From Bacteroidota bacterium (GTDB taxonomy: Bacteria; Bacteroidota; Bacteroidia; Chitinophagales; Chitinophagaceae), in NCBI GenBank assembly GCA_023415275.1, contig JAEZLJ010000147.1:1-24846 (forward strand): a stretch of DNA of 24,846 bases, given 5' to 3'. Below the pieces are notes generated by a model. It was not told the DNA's origin. It searched no databases and saw only the letters and a list, made by a program, of their open reading frames with translations. Positions 1 through 7,290 of this stretch are shown here, one piece after another. Position numbers and translations under genes: made by a program. The stretch's first letter is position 1. Each line of letters starts with the position of its first letter.

Positions 1-47
1 CCCCCTAATCTCCCCCCGGGAACCACCGCCCCGCCACGTATTAACCG

Positions 48-88
48 GGGCTTTCCTATACCGGAGATAGGGAGAAGGTAGGGCTGAG
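48..88 (+). repeat. 41-bp dispersed repeat, left copy
   Basis: This segment begins GGGCTTTCCTATACCGG. It matches the reverse complement of 24777-24817 at 38 of 41 positions (differences at 65, 75 and 85). The two copies lie in non-coding DNA at the two edges of the window in opposite orientation. A dispersed intergenic repeat is the simplest reading. Repeats at both edges would also fit an assembly break, if the window is a whole contig. Confidence 0.75.
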
Positions 89-96
89 GTAGGTAG

Positions 97-364
97 GAAA
101 GGGAATGTCGAACAGATGAACAAGGAATATTGAATGTCGAAGGATTAGGGCGGAGAGGGTTTATGATTACGGGCTTTTGTTAGGTGGAGGGGTGAGAAAT
201 GATCAATAAACAATTTTCAATGTTCACTGCTCAGGGAAGAGAAGGGAATGACGAACAGGGGAACAAGGAATATTGAATTTCGAAGGATTAGCGCGGAGAG
301 GGTTTATGATTAGGGGCTTTTCTTAAGTGTAGTGTTGTCATCAATGAAAGAATTATCAATAAAC
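97..364 (+). repeat. Two imperfect tandem units of about 145 bp
   Basis: Bases 97-186 and 240-329 are near-identical at an offset of 143. Both contain ACAAGGAATATTGAAT, then CGAAGGATTAG and CGGAGAGGGTTTATGATTA. A shared ATCAATAAAC follows at 202-211 and 355-364, offset 153, so the second unit carries about ten extra bases. No plausible reading frame runs through the region. It looks like a degenerate intergenic repeat family, and bases 1-430 hold nothing else I can identify as a gene. Confidence 0.7.
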
Positions 365-420
365 TCTGTTAGAACCTTCTTAAAGCAGCCTGCCCATCCT
401 GAACAAGAGGTCAAAGGCCG

Positions 421-428
421 TATTTTTA
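421..428 (+). promoter_or_regulatory. Possible -7 promoter box of rlmD
   Basis: TATTTTTA matches the Bacteroidota -7 element TAnnTTTG at seven of eight positions. It ends four bases before the GTG start at 433. No TTTG-like -33 element is seen about 19 bases upstream. If it is used, the transcript would start at or very near the start codon. Confidence 0.35.
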
Positions 429-432
429 CGCC

Positions 433-1920
433 GTGAGAAGCAAAAAGAATATTGTTTTACAGGATGTAGAAGTAGAGAATTATGCAGCCGAAGGCAAGTC
501 GCTGGCCCGGCGGGATGGCAAGGTGATCTTCATAGAGAACGTGGTTCCCGGCGATGTGGTGGATGTCCGGCTGATGAAAAATAAAAAAGACTGGGGCGAG
601 GGCTATCCTTTGGCCTTCAAATCTTATTCAAAAGAACGGGTAGAGCCTTTTTGCCAGCATTTTGGAGTGTGCGGCGGCTGCCAGTGGCAAATGCTTCCAT
701 ACGACAAACAACTCGAGTACAAACACCAGCAGGTATTTGACAACCTTACCAGGATCGGGAAGATCAAACTCCCGGAATTCTTACCCATCATCGGGGCAGA
801 GCAGGATAAATTTTACCGCAATAAGCTGGAATACACCTTTAGCACGAAGGAGTTTACGGTAGCGGCACCTCCTCCAAGGGTAAAAGACCCGGTAACCAAT
901 AAGCTGGAAAACAGGCCTGGGCAGGTTACGCATGATAGTGCAGACAAGCAGGCCCCTGCCATTCCCGGAGCTTTAGGATTTCATGCCAAAGGCTTTTTTG
1001 ACAAGGTGGTTCATATAGAAAAATGCTGGCTGCAGGCGGAGCCAACCAATGCCCTGCGCAATGCCATCAGGGAATTTGCCTTTCGCAATCATTATTCTTT
1101 TTACGACTTCAGGGGCCATTATGGCTTCCTGAGAAACCTGCAGGTACGTATCTGCACCACAGGTGAGGTCATGGTGAACGTGGTATTTGGGGAGGAGGAC
1201 AAGAAAAAAAGACTGGCATTGCTGCAATTTATAGAACAGCAATTCCCCGATATAACTACCCTGCTATATACCATTAACCTGAAATGGAATGATTCACTCC
1301 ACGACCAGGAGCCCATCGTATATAAAGGCAAAGGATATGTGATCGAAGAACTATTCACCCGGGAAGGAGGCCAACCTTTTCAATTTAAGATAGGGCCCAA
1401 GTCTTTTTTCCAGACCAATACCAAACAGGGCGAGAAGCTTTACCAGGTAACAAGGGAATTTGCAGAACTGGATGGCAACCAGGTATTATATGACCTGTAT
1501 TGCGGCACGGGAAGCATCGGTATTTTTTGCAGCCAGCATGCTAAAAAGATCATTGGCGTGGAAATGATAGACGCGGCAGTTGCTGATGCCCGGGAGAATG
1601 CCCTGCTAAACAATATTCAGCATGCCGAATTTTACAGTGGTGATGTGATCGATATCTGCAACGATGAATTTTTCCAGCAGCATGGCCGGCCCGATGTGAT
1701 CATTACAGATCCGCCGAGGGCAGGCATGCATGAAAAGCTGGTGAGGAAGATACTGGAAATGGAGGCGCCGATCGTGGTCTATGTAAGCTGCAACCCGGCT
1801 ACACAGGCCAGGGACCTGGCGCTACTGGATGAAAAATACGAAGTGACCCGCGTGCAGCCGGTTGACATGTTCCCCCATACACATCATATTGAAAACGTAG
1901 TACAGTTAAAAAGAAAATAA
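433..1920 (+). CDS. rlmD: 23S rRNA (uracil-C5)-methyltransferase, RlmD/RumA family
   Basis: This protein is predicted to use SAM to methylate C5 of a uridine in 23S rRNA. An N-terminal TRAM-like RNA-binding domain covers about residues 5-65. Four cysteines fit the [4Fe-4S] site: C74, C80 and C83 in the C-x5-CGGC pattern, and C198 in EKCW. The SAM motif LYDLYCGTGSIG is at 352-363, DPPRAGMH at 426-433, and catalytic C453 lies in VSCNPATQ. At 495 aa it is longer than a typical RlmD. Much of the excess appears to be a proline-rich insertion at about 145-180, between the conserved NKLEYTFS and GFHAKG segments. The frame is closed by a stop at 400-402 and the first usable start is GTG 433; the next ATG (residue 48) would delete most of TRAM. 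Family membership is firm. The exact target (U1939, U747 or a tRNA site) cannot be read from sequence. Confidence 0.93.
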   Translation: MRSKKNIVLQDVEVENYAAEGKSLARRDGKVIFIENVVPGDVVDVRLMKNKKDWGEGYPLAFKSYSKERVEPFCQHFGVCGGCQWQMLPYDKQLEYKHQQVFDNLTRIGKIKLPEFLPIIGAEQDKFYRNKLEYTFSTKEFTVAAPPPRVKDPVTNKLENRPGQVTHDSADKQAPAIPGALGFHAKGFFDKVVHIEKCWLQAEPTNALRNAIREFAFRNHYSFYDFRGHYGFLRNLQVRICTTGEVMVNVVFGEEDKKKRLALLQFIEQQFPDITTLLYTINLKWNDSLHDQEPIVYKGKGYVIEELFTREGGQPFQFKIGPKSFFQTNTKQGEKLYQVTREFAELDGNQVLYDLYCGTGSIGIFCSQHAKKIIGVEMIDAAVADARENALLNNIQHAEFYSGDVIDICNDEFFQQHGRPDVIITDPPRAGMHEKLVRKILEMEAPIVVYVSCNPATQARDLALLDEKYEVTRVQPVDMFPHTHHIENVVQLKRK

Positions 1921-1929
1921 GAAACGAGG

Positions 1930-2664
1930 ATGAGCAATTTTAAATTTACCCGGCCGGATAATTTCCCTCCTATTGTAAAAAATTTGATCATAATCAATGT
2001 ACTGGTTTACATAGCCCAGATCACATTGAAACAATACGGGATCACGGAAAGGATATCGCTGTACCCCGTTATGCCAGAAGAATTGCATCAGATATTGGTA
2101 GCCACTCACAGATATGCACCTTTTATGCATTTTTATCCTTACCAGATAGCTACTCACTTATTTGCCCACTCTCCAGAATTGATCTTCCATATTGTTTTCA
2201 ACATGTTTGGCTTATGGATGTTCGGGAGGATACTGGAAAATGTGTGGGGACCCAAACGCTTCCTGCTCTTTTATCTTATTTGCGGAGTAGGTGCGGCAGC
2301 GTGTCACCTGGCCATACAGTATTTCAGGTGCCAGGAATTATTACAAGCTATAAAGGCTGATGACCCAATTGCGCTAAATTTATTAGGTGCTGCAGCACCT
2401 GCATTAGGCGCATCAGGCGCAATAATGGGTATCTTTGCAGCATTCGGATACTTGTTTCCTAATACGGAGTTATACATCATGTTTATACCAGTGCCGGTGA
2501 AGGCCAAATGGGCCATGCTGGGACTGGCGGCAATTGATCTCTTTGGCGGCGTAGCAAATATCAGCGGCGATAATGTTGCACATTTTGCACACCTTGGCGG
2601 AGCTATTACAGGATTTATTTTAGTGCTTATATGGAACAAAAGTAGCCGTCGACGGTTTTATTAA
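1930..2664 (+). CDS. Rhomboid-family intramembrane serine protease (first of two)
   Basis: This is a polytopic membrane protease of 244 aa expected to cleave transmembrane substrates within the bilayer. The Ser/His dyad is visible: S162 in GASG (160-163) and H221 in HLGG (221-224), followed by a GxxxG-type segment. The upstream HxxxN motif is H87-N91. Hydrophobic spans occur near 17-35, 85-100, 112-130, 160-175, 195-210 and 222-236. The gene starts nine bases after rlmD and is followed 35 bases later by a second rhomboid, so the three are probably cotranscribed. Its substrate is unknown. The complete catalytic set suggests an active enzyme. Confidence 0.93.
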   Translation: MSNFKFTRPDNFPPIVKNLIIINVLVYIAQITLKQYGITERISLYPVMPEELHQILVATHRYAPFMHFYPYQIATHLFAHSPELIFHIVFNMFGLWMFGRILENVWGPKRFLLFYLICGVGAAACHLAIQYFRCQELLQAIKADDPIALNLLGAAAPALGASGAIMGIFAAFGYLFPNTELYIMFIPVPVKAKWAMLGLAAIDLFGGVANISGDNVAHFAHLGGAITGFILVLIWNKSSRRRFY

Positions 2665-2699
2665 GTGGCAGATAAATTGCAGTTTGTTTTTTATTCACT

Positions 2700-3632
2700 A
2701 TGAGTTACTATCAACAACAAAACAGGCATCGCCTTTCTATAGGCCAGGATGGCAATGCGCTCACCTTATTGATCGCTATAAACCTGGTGGTATTTGTGAT
2801 CCTGGCTTTTATAAAAGTCATCTACTACTTCAGCCAGGGAGATGCAGGTGTATCGGCCTTTGATAATAATATTTTTCATTGGGTGGCTTTGCCCGCGGAT
2901 CTGAATACATTTATCACCCGTCCCTGGACCTTACTTACCCATATGTTCGTTCACAGCACTGAATCTGTTTGGCACATCCTGGCCAATATGTTGTGGCTAT
3001 GGGCATTTGGATATATACTGCAGGACCTGGCCGGAAATCGCAAACTGGTTCCCATTTTCCTGTATGGTGCGCTGGCTGGTGCTTTTGCCTATATGGCCGC
3101 CTACAACCTGATAAACCCTTTAAAGCAAGCTCTCCCACTGGCCTATGCCTGCGGCGCTTCTGCCGGCATCATGTCCATTGCCATTGCTACTACTACGCTG
3201 GCACCCGGATACAGAATATTTCCTATGCTGAATGGTGGCATACCGCTTTGGGTGATCACTATACTTTACCTGATCATTGACCTGGCTACTATTCCATATA
3301 ATAATCCCGGTGGTCATATAGCTCACCTGGCGGGTGCTGCCATGGGCTTCCTGTTCATGCGCATGATGCAGCGTGGCAGCGACTGGGGTGCCTGGATGAA
3401 CAACTTCTTTGACTGGGTCAATAATCTCTTCAATCCTGAAAAGCCCCAAAAAGGCAAGGTGGTGAAGACCCAGCTATTCTACAAAGCCAGGGTTCAACCC
3501 TTTATCAAGACCCCGTTGGTAACCCAGCAAAAAGTAGATGACATCCTTGACAAGATCAACCAAAAAGGCTACAGCTCTCTAACAGAAGATGAAAAAGAGA
3601 TACTGAAAAGAGCCAGCAAGGAAGATATTTAA
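2700..3632 (+). CDS. Rhomboid-family protease with C-terminal cytosolic tail (second of two)
   Basis: This 310-aa polytopic membrane protein has the rhomboid signature. H92-N96 lies in WHILAN, presumed nucleophile S154 in GASAG, and H209 in HIAHLAG. The nucleophile motif reads GASA rather than the common GASG seen in its neighbour. Beyond the last membrane span (about 220) there is a hydrophilic tail, which ends in a short helical module at about 265-310 with the pattern VDDILDKINQKGYSSLT. Similar tails are common on Bacteroidota rhomboids; from memory this is Pfam DUF6576. The sequence is clearly diverged from the first copy, so this is not a recent duplication. It could be active or specialised; the dyad itself is intact. 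Confidence 0.9.
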   Translation: MSYYQQQNRHRLSIGQDGNALTLLIAINLVVFVILAFIKVIYYFSQGDAGVSAFDNNIFHWVALPADLNTFITRPWTLLTHMFVHSTESVWHILANMLWLWAFGYILQDLAGNRKLVPIFLYGALAGAFAYMAAYNLINPLKQALPLAYACGASAGIMSIAIATTTLAPGYRIFPMLNGGIPLWVITILYLIIDLATIPYNNPGGHIAHLAGAAMGFLFMRMMQRGSDWGAWMNNFFDWVNNLFNPEKPQKGKVVKTQLFYKARVQPFIKTPLVTQQKVDDILDKINQKGYSSLTEDEKEILKRASKEDI

Positions 3633-3742
3633 CCAGCACTGGTACTGTATCAGAAGACCTTTCATGTATTTCCCGGCAATTGCTGAGCAATTAATTCGTT
3701 TTAGTTACAGCAATTCCTGAAATTCGTGTAATTCGTCTACTG
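3633..3742 (+). other. Rhomboid-EEP intergenic spacer with short repeats
   Basis: The 110-base spacer contains a 7-bp inverted repeat AATTGCT-g-AGCAATT at 3678-3692 and a run of related ATTCGT words at 3694-3737, ending AAATTCGTGTAATTCGT (3720-3736). From memory, ATTCGTG-type words are frequent between genes in Bacteroidota genomes. No clear terminator or promoter is seen, so the EEP gene may still be read through from the rhomboids. Confidence 0.4.
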
Positions 3743-4864
3743 ATGGGAATCAACTACAGGCGCTCAACAAAGGTAATATTCATTGTCATCAACGTGGTGG
3801 CTGCCATTGTTTTCCTGTTGGCTTGCTGGGCTCCTTACCTGAACCCTCAAAAATGGTGGGCACTTTCCCTGATAGGTCTTGGCTTTGCCTTTTTGATAGT
3901 GACCTTACTGGCCTTTATTTTCTTCTGGCTGGTGTTCAATGCACGCTATATTTTTATTTCCATCCTTGCCCTGGCCATTGGCTATAAGGCCATCCTGGTA
4001 TTCTTTGCCTTCCATAACCCCGACAAGTTTGATTATGAGAAACCCGGGAATACCATGCGGGTAGTGCACTGGAATGTGGGGCGCTTTACAGAGTGGAAGC
4101 GCAACAATAATAAGGGCAGCCAGACAAGGCTCAAAATGATGGACCTGATCAAGGAGCAGAATGCTGATGTCATTTGCATGCAGGAATTCTTTCACTCCAC
4201 GGACACAGTGTATTATGACAACCTGGATTACATACGTAAGGAACTGAATTATCCCTATTACTATTTTTCATGGGATGGTGATGGCTATAAGCAATGGGTG
4301 GGACAGGTGATCTTTTCCCGCTTGCCGATTGTAGATACCGCCATGGTACGGTTTCCTGCCCCCAGCATGCCAGAATCACTGTTGCAGGCAGATATCCTTT
4401 TTGGAAAAGACACTGTTCGTGTTTATACCACTCATCTGCAATCAGTAAGGTTTGGCAAAGAAGATTTTGAACGCCTGCACCGCATTAAAAAAACTGATGA
4501 GACCATGGTGGAGGATTCGAAGAACATTTTTGTAAAGCTGAAAAGAGGGGTAGTCAGGCGCTGCATACAGGCAGATGTGGTCAGGAAGGTTATTTCGGCT
4601 TCTCCTCACCCCTATATACTTACGGGTGATTTTAATGATGTGCCTAATTCCTATACCTACTTCACTATCAGGGACCAGGACCTGCAGGACGCCTTCCTGG
4701 AAACAGGCCTGGGTGTAGGCCGCACTTACTCCTACATTGCGCCTACCCTACGCATTGATTATATCTTCACTACCAGGGATTTTTCCATCAGGCAGTTCAA
4801 CCGCATCATAAAGAATTATTCTGACCACTATATGCTGGTGACCGATCTGTCACTGAACAAATAA
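3743..4864 (+). CDS. Membrane-anchored endonuclease/exonuclease/phosphatase (EEP) family protein
   Basis: The 373-aa protein starts with two or three hydrophobic spans (about 10-30, 40-65 and 68-90), followed by an EEP (DNase I-like) domain from about 104 to the end. The metal-binding and catalytic landmarks are present: N111 in HWNVGRF, E148 in MQEFF, H231 in TTHLQ, D296/N298 in TGDFND, and D361-H362 in the terminal SDHY. The fold acts on phosphodiester or phosphomonoester bonds, and substrates range from nucleic acids to phosphoinositides and sphingomyelin, so the substrate here cannot be named. The membrane anchor makes a general DNA-repair role unlikely and separates it from the soluble exonuclease III at 15486-16256. 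It follows the rhomboid pair on the same strand. Confidence 0.88.
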   Translation: MGINYRRSTKVIFIVINVVAAIVFLLACWAPYLNPQKWWALSLIGLGFAFLIVTLLAFIFFWLVFNARYIFISILALAIGYKAILVFFAFHNPDKFDYEKPGNTMRVVHWNVGRFTEWKRNNNKGSQTRLKMMDLIKEQNADVICMQEFFHSTDTVYYDNLDYIRKELNYPYYYFSWDGDGYKQWVGQVIFSRLPIVDTAMVRFPAPSMPESLLQADILFGKDTVRVYTTHLQSVRFGKEDFERLHRIKKTDETMVEDSKNIFVKLKRGVVRRCIQADVVRKVISASPHPYILTGDFNDVPNSYTYFTIRDQDLQDAFLETGLGVGRTYSYIAPTLRIDYIFTTRDFSIRQFNRIIKNYSDHYMLVTDLSLNK

Positions 4865-4921
4865 CTGGTTGGTACGGTCGTCTGCCTTGTTTATAAAAAA
4901 GGGTTGCTTCCATGCAACTGA

Positions 4922-4952
4922 TTTATTTTTCCCGGCCTTTGGATTATCTTTG
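4922..4952 (+). promoter_or_regulatory. Promoter of the cysS leader transcript
   Basis: The -7 box TATCTTTG (4945-4952) is a full match to TAnnTTTG. TTTA at 4922-4925 matches three of four bases of the -33 element, with exactly 19 bases between them. The box ends six bases before the ATG of the leader ORF at 4959. The start of transcription is therefore predicted at about that ATG, roughly 90 bases before cysS. Confidence 0.6.
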
Positions 4953-5050
4953 AGCCGTATGATCGTAATTGATACCTATACTTTTTCATGTTGTTGCTGC
5001 CAGGCCTCCTAACCTTCCTGCATTTTTACGATTCCATTCAATAGTTATTT
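4953..5050 (+). promoter_or_regulatory. cysS mRNA leader, possible attenuator region
   Basis: Besides the polycysteine ORF, the leader contains a 7-bp complementarity, ATCGTAA (4962-4968) with TTACGAT (5026-5032). This would form a long-range helix around the ORF, extendable by a G-U pair at 4961/5033. Inside it, CAGG (5001-5004) can pair with CCTG (5017-5020), followed by a short T-run at 5023-5027. That inner hairpin is too weak to call a Rho-independent terminator. Whether control acts on transcription or on cysS translation is not decided by the sequence. Confidence 0.35.
4959..5012 (+). CDS. Candidate polycysteine leader peptide of cysS (17 aa)
   Basis: The frame ATG (4959-4961) to TAA (5010-5012) reads MIVIDTYTFSCCCCQAS. 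Residues 11-14 are four consecutive cysteines, encoded TGT TGT TGC TGC (4989-5000). It lies directly after a TATCTTTG promoter box and 38 bases before cysS. Cysteine is a rare residue, so four in a row beside the cysteinyl-tRNA synthetase gene is unlikely by chance. The inferred role is sensing: when charged tRNA-Cys is scarce, ribosomes stall on the run and change the structure or fate of the downstream mRNA, raising cysS expression. This parallels leaderless polycysteine ORFs reported upstream of cysteine-related genes in mycobacteria, and His/Trp/Leu leader peptides in enterobacteria. The peptide itself probably has no other function. No expression evidence is available here. Confidence 0.65.
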   Translation: MIVIDTYTFSCCCCQAS

Positions 5051-6550
5051 ATGAGTCAACTGAGAGTATATAATTCCTATATAAGAGAAAAAGAAGAGTT
5101 TGTTCCCCTGGTAGCCGGGCATGTAGGCATGTATGTGTGCGGACCAACTGTGAGCGGGGAAAGCCACCTGGGTCATGCAAGGCCTTACATCACTTTTGAT
5201 GTGATCTACCGATACCTGTTGCATCTTGGTTACAAGGTTCGTTACGTAAGAAACATTACTGACGCCGGGCATTTTGAAGAAGAAGGTCGTGAAGCAGAGG
5301 ATAAGATCTCTAAAAAAGCAGTCATTGAAAAACTGGAACCTATGGAACTGGTGCAGAAATACACCAACCTGTTTCATTGGGCCATGGCAAAATTCAATAC
5401 ACTAGAGCCAAGTATAGAACCAACGGCCACCGGGCATATCATTGAACAGATCAACATGATCCAGGAGATCATAAAGGCAGGGTATGCCTATGAGTCCAAT
5501 GGCAGTGTGTACTTTGATGTAAAGAAGTATGCTGCCAGCCATGAATATGGCAAGTTAAGCGGACGGATAGTGGAAGACCTACTGGAAACCACCAGGGACC
5601 TGGAAGGCCAGGACGAAAAGCATAACAGGACTGATTTTGCCCTTTGGAAAGCAGCCCCACCGGAGCATATTATGCGCTGGACAAGCCCCTGGGGAGAAGG
5701 GTTTCCCGGATGGCATATAGAATGCTCTGCCATGAGTACCAAGTACCTGGGAAAGCAGTTTGATATACATGGAGGTGGGATGGATCTGCTATTCCCGCAC
5801 CATGAAAGCGAGATCGCTCAAAGCACCATATGCAACCACGTAGCGCCTGTACGGTACTGGATCCATAATAACATGATCACCATTAATGGCCGTAAGATGG
5901 GCAAGAGCTATAACAATGTGATCAAGCTCACCGAAATGTTTAGCGGTAATCATCCACTGCTGGAAAAGGCATTCTCTCCCATGACCATCCGTTTCTTTAT
6001 CCTGCAAACCCATTACAGGAGCACGCTGGATTTTAGCAACGAGGCATTGATAGCGGCAGAGAAAGGATTAAAAAGACTGATGGAAGCCTATGAATGGCTG
6101 AAAACAGCGCCTGCAGACGGGATAGCTCAAGGTGGTGCAATGAATAAGGAACTGGATGAAAAAGTGCTGGGCTTACTGAATGAATTTGATGAATTCATGA
6201 ATGATGACTTCAGTACTGCCAAGGTGCTGGCCAATATTTTTGAACTGGTACCGGTGATCAATTCTTTGAAGGATAAGGCCATTCCTTTCGATAGCCTGTC
6301 TGCCACCACGTTTGAATACTTACAGTCCAAATTGAAGACCTATATAGAGGACATCCTGGGCCTGAAGAGTGAACTGGAAGCTGATAATGACAAGCTGAAA
6401 GGCGTGATGGAAGTATTGATCACACTCAGGAAGGAAGCCCGCAATAAGAAAGACTGGGCTACATCAGATAAGATACGTAACCAGTTGGCCGAAATAGGCA
6501 TCCAACTTAAAGATGACAAGGATGGTAATATCAGTTGGGTAGTTAACTAA
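5051..6550 (+). CDS. cysS: Cysteine--tRNA ligase
   Basis: The enzyme activates cysteine with ATP and charges tRNA-Cys in the cytoplasm; it is essential for translation. This is a class Ia synthetase of 499 aa, slightly longer than the E. coli enzyme. The HIGH motif appears as HLGH (39-42) and KMSKS as KMGKS (282-286). The zinc ligands that confer cysteine specificity are all present at C30, C225, H250 and E254. The C-terminal anticodon-binding helical region follows from about 330. ATG 5051 is the first start after an in-frame TAG at 5042-5044. A polycysteine leader ORF precedes it, suggesting that expression responds to cysteine or charged tRNA-Cys supply. A hairpin at 6559-6586 probably ends the transcript. 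Confidence 0.97.
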   Translation: MSQLRVYNSYIREKEEFVPLVAGHVGMYVCGPTVSGESHLGHARPYITFDVIYRYLLHLGYKVRYVRNITDAGHFEEEGREAEDKISKKAVIEKLEPMELVQKYTNLFHWAMAKFNTLEPSIEPTATGHIIEQINMIQEIIKAGYAYESNGSVYFDVKKYAASHEYGKLSGRIVEDLLETTRDLEGQDEKHNRTDFALWKAAPPEHIMRWTSPWGEGFPGWHIECSAMSTKYLGKQFDIHGGGMDLLFPHHESEIAQSTICNHVAPVRYWIHNNMITINGRKMGKSYNNVIKLTEMFSGNHPLLEKAFSPMTIRFFILQTHYRSTLDFSNEALIAAEKGLKRLMEAYEWLKTAPADGIAQGGAMNKELDEKVLGLLNEFDEFMNDDFSTAKVLANIFELVPVINSLKDKAIPFDSLSATTFEYLQSKLKTYIEDILGLKSELEADNDKLKGVMEVLITLRKEARNKKDWATSDKIRNQLAEIGIQLKDDKDGNISWVVN

Positions 6551-6558
6551 AAACTATT

Positions 6559-6586
6559 GGTCCGGGCTCACACCATGGCCCGGATC
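6559..6586. terminator. Likely terminator between convergent cysS and mnmD
   Basis: TCCGGGC (6561-6567) pairs perfectly with GCCCGGA (6578-6584), and the stem is extended by G-U and G-C pairs. The loop is 10 bases. A T-rich stretch (ATTTCTCTTTT) follows on the plus strand, so it best serves cysS. It overlaps the last codons of mnmD on the other strand. Confidence 0.5.
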
Positions 6587-7236
6587 ATTTCTCTTTTACC
6601 AATAGGCCCGGGGAGCTTCTCAATGGTAAAACCGGCTGCCTTCATAGCGCGCTTTACATCTCCTTTGGAACAATAAGTGACCAATACACCACCTTTTTCC
6701 ATCAGGTCATAAACTTTCCGGAATATTTCTTCCGTCCACATTTCCGGCTGTGCCAGTGGTGCAAAGGCATCGAAGAATACCAGCTGGTAAGTAATTGGGC
6801 TTGTAAAAAGCTGTAGTGTCGTAATATATTTCTCCAGGGCAAAATATTCGCTGATGGGCACGGGCTCATTCCAAATACTATCATGTATGGACCTGAAAAG
6901 ACCAGGATGTCCTAGCAAGTCAGGGTAATTCAATAACGCTGCTTCAGCAGTAGTAAGAGGAAATGGTTCAAGCGTGGTATATGTTACATGGACCTTTAGC
7001 TTTTGAGATTCGATGGCCGTAAGAAAGGCATTTAACCCGGTGCCAAAACCCACCTCTAATATCTTTATTGAGCGGAGCTCAGAATCACCATTGAGTAGAT
7101 AATGAAGACCGGCTTGCAGAAATACATGGACAGATTCCTGGATGGCCCCATACCTGGAATGGTACATTACATTCTGCCCAGGGATGCTTATAGTATGCGA
7201 GCCATCAGCCGTTGAAGTAATTGCTCTTTGCACCAT
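6568..7236 (-). CDS. mnmD: tRNA (5-methylaminomethyl-2-thiouridine)(34)-methyltransferase, MnmD type
   Basis: This 222-aa protein corresponds to the methyltransferase half of bifunctional MnmC (Pfam Methyltransf_30, formerly DUF752). The SAM motif is EVGFGTGLNAFLT, followed by the family segments TTLEPFPLT, FFDAFAPLAQPEMW and YCSKGDVKRAMKAAGF. The C-terminus ends GPIGKREMIRA, typical of the family. The stand-alone form lacks the FAD-dependent oxidase domain, as in other MnmD proteins. It is predicted to methylate the wobble-uridine side chain, turning nm5(s2)U into mnm5(s2)U in tRNAs that read split codon boxes. It converges with cysS and diverges from the glycosylase gene at 7291. Confidence 0.9.
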   Translation of the reverse strand: MVQRAITSTADGSHTISIPGQNVMYHSRYGAIQESVHVFLQAGLHYLLNGDSELRSIKILEVGFGTGLNAFLTAIESQKLKVHVTYTTLEPFPLTTAEAALLNYPDLLGHPGLFRSIHDSIWNEPVPISEYFALEKYITTLQLFTSPITYQLVFFDAFAPLAQPEMWTEEIFRKVYDLMEKGGVLVTYCSKGDVKRAMKAAGFTIEKLPGPIGKREMIRAMV

Positions 7237-7246
7237 ATTTGAAAAC

Positions 7247-7254
7247 TACCTTTG
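7247..7254 (+). promoter_or_regulatory. -7 promoter box of the DNA glycosylase gene
   Basis: TACCTTTG is a full match to TAnnTTTG, 36 bases before the ATG at 7291. A TTTG at 7227-7230 lies only 16 bases upstream, shorter than the usual spacing of about 19, so the -33 element is uncertain. Confidence 0.45.
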
Positions 7255-7269
7255 CCGCGTTAGTCAAAT

Positions 7270-7277
7270 CAAAATTA
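7270..7277 (-). promoter_or_regulatory. -7 promoter box of mnmD
   Basis: On the minus strand this reads TAATTTTG, a full match to TAnnTTTG, 33 bases before the mnmD start at 7236. Together with the box at 7247-7254 it makes this short intergenic region a divergent promoter pair. No -33 TTG is evident. Confidence 0.4.
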
Positions 7278-7290
7278 ATAACATAGCCAC

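Noticed and set aside
1119..1358. Open minus-strand frames inside rlmD and similar frames opposite other large genes
   Set aside because: They are shadows of well-supported coding sequences and lack recognisable domains.
4906..4930. GTTGC-N6-GCAAC hairpin followed by T-rich sequence after the EEP gene, considered as a terminator
   Set aside because: The stem is only five pairs and the T-run is interrupted and overlaps the cysS -33 region; too weak to annotate.
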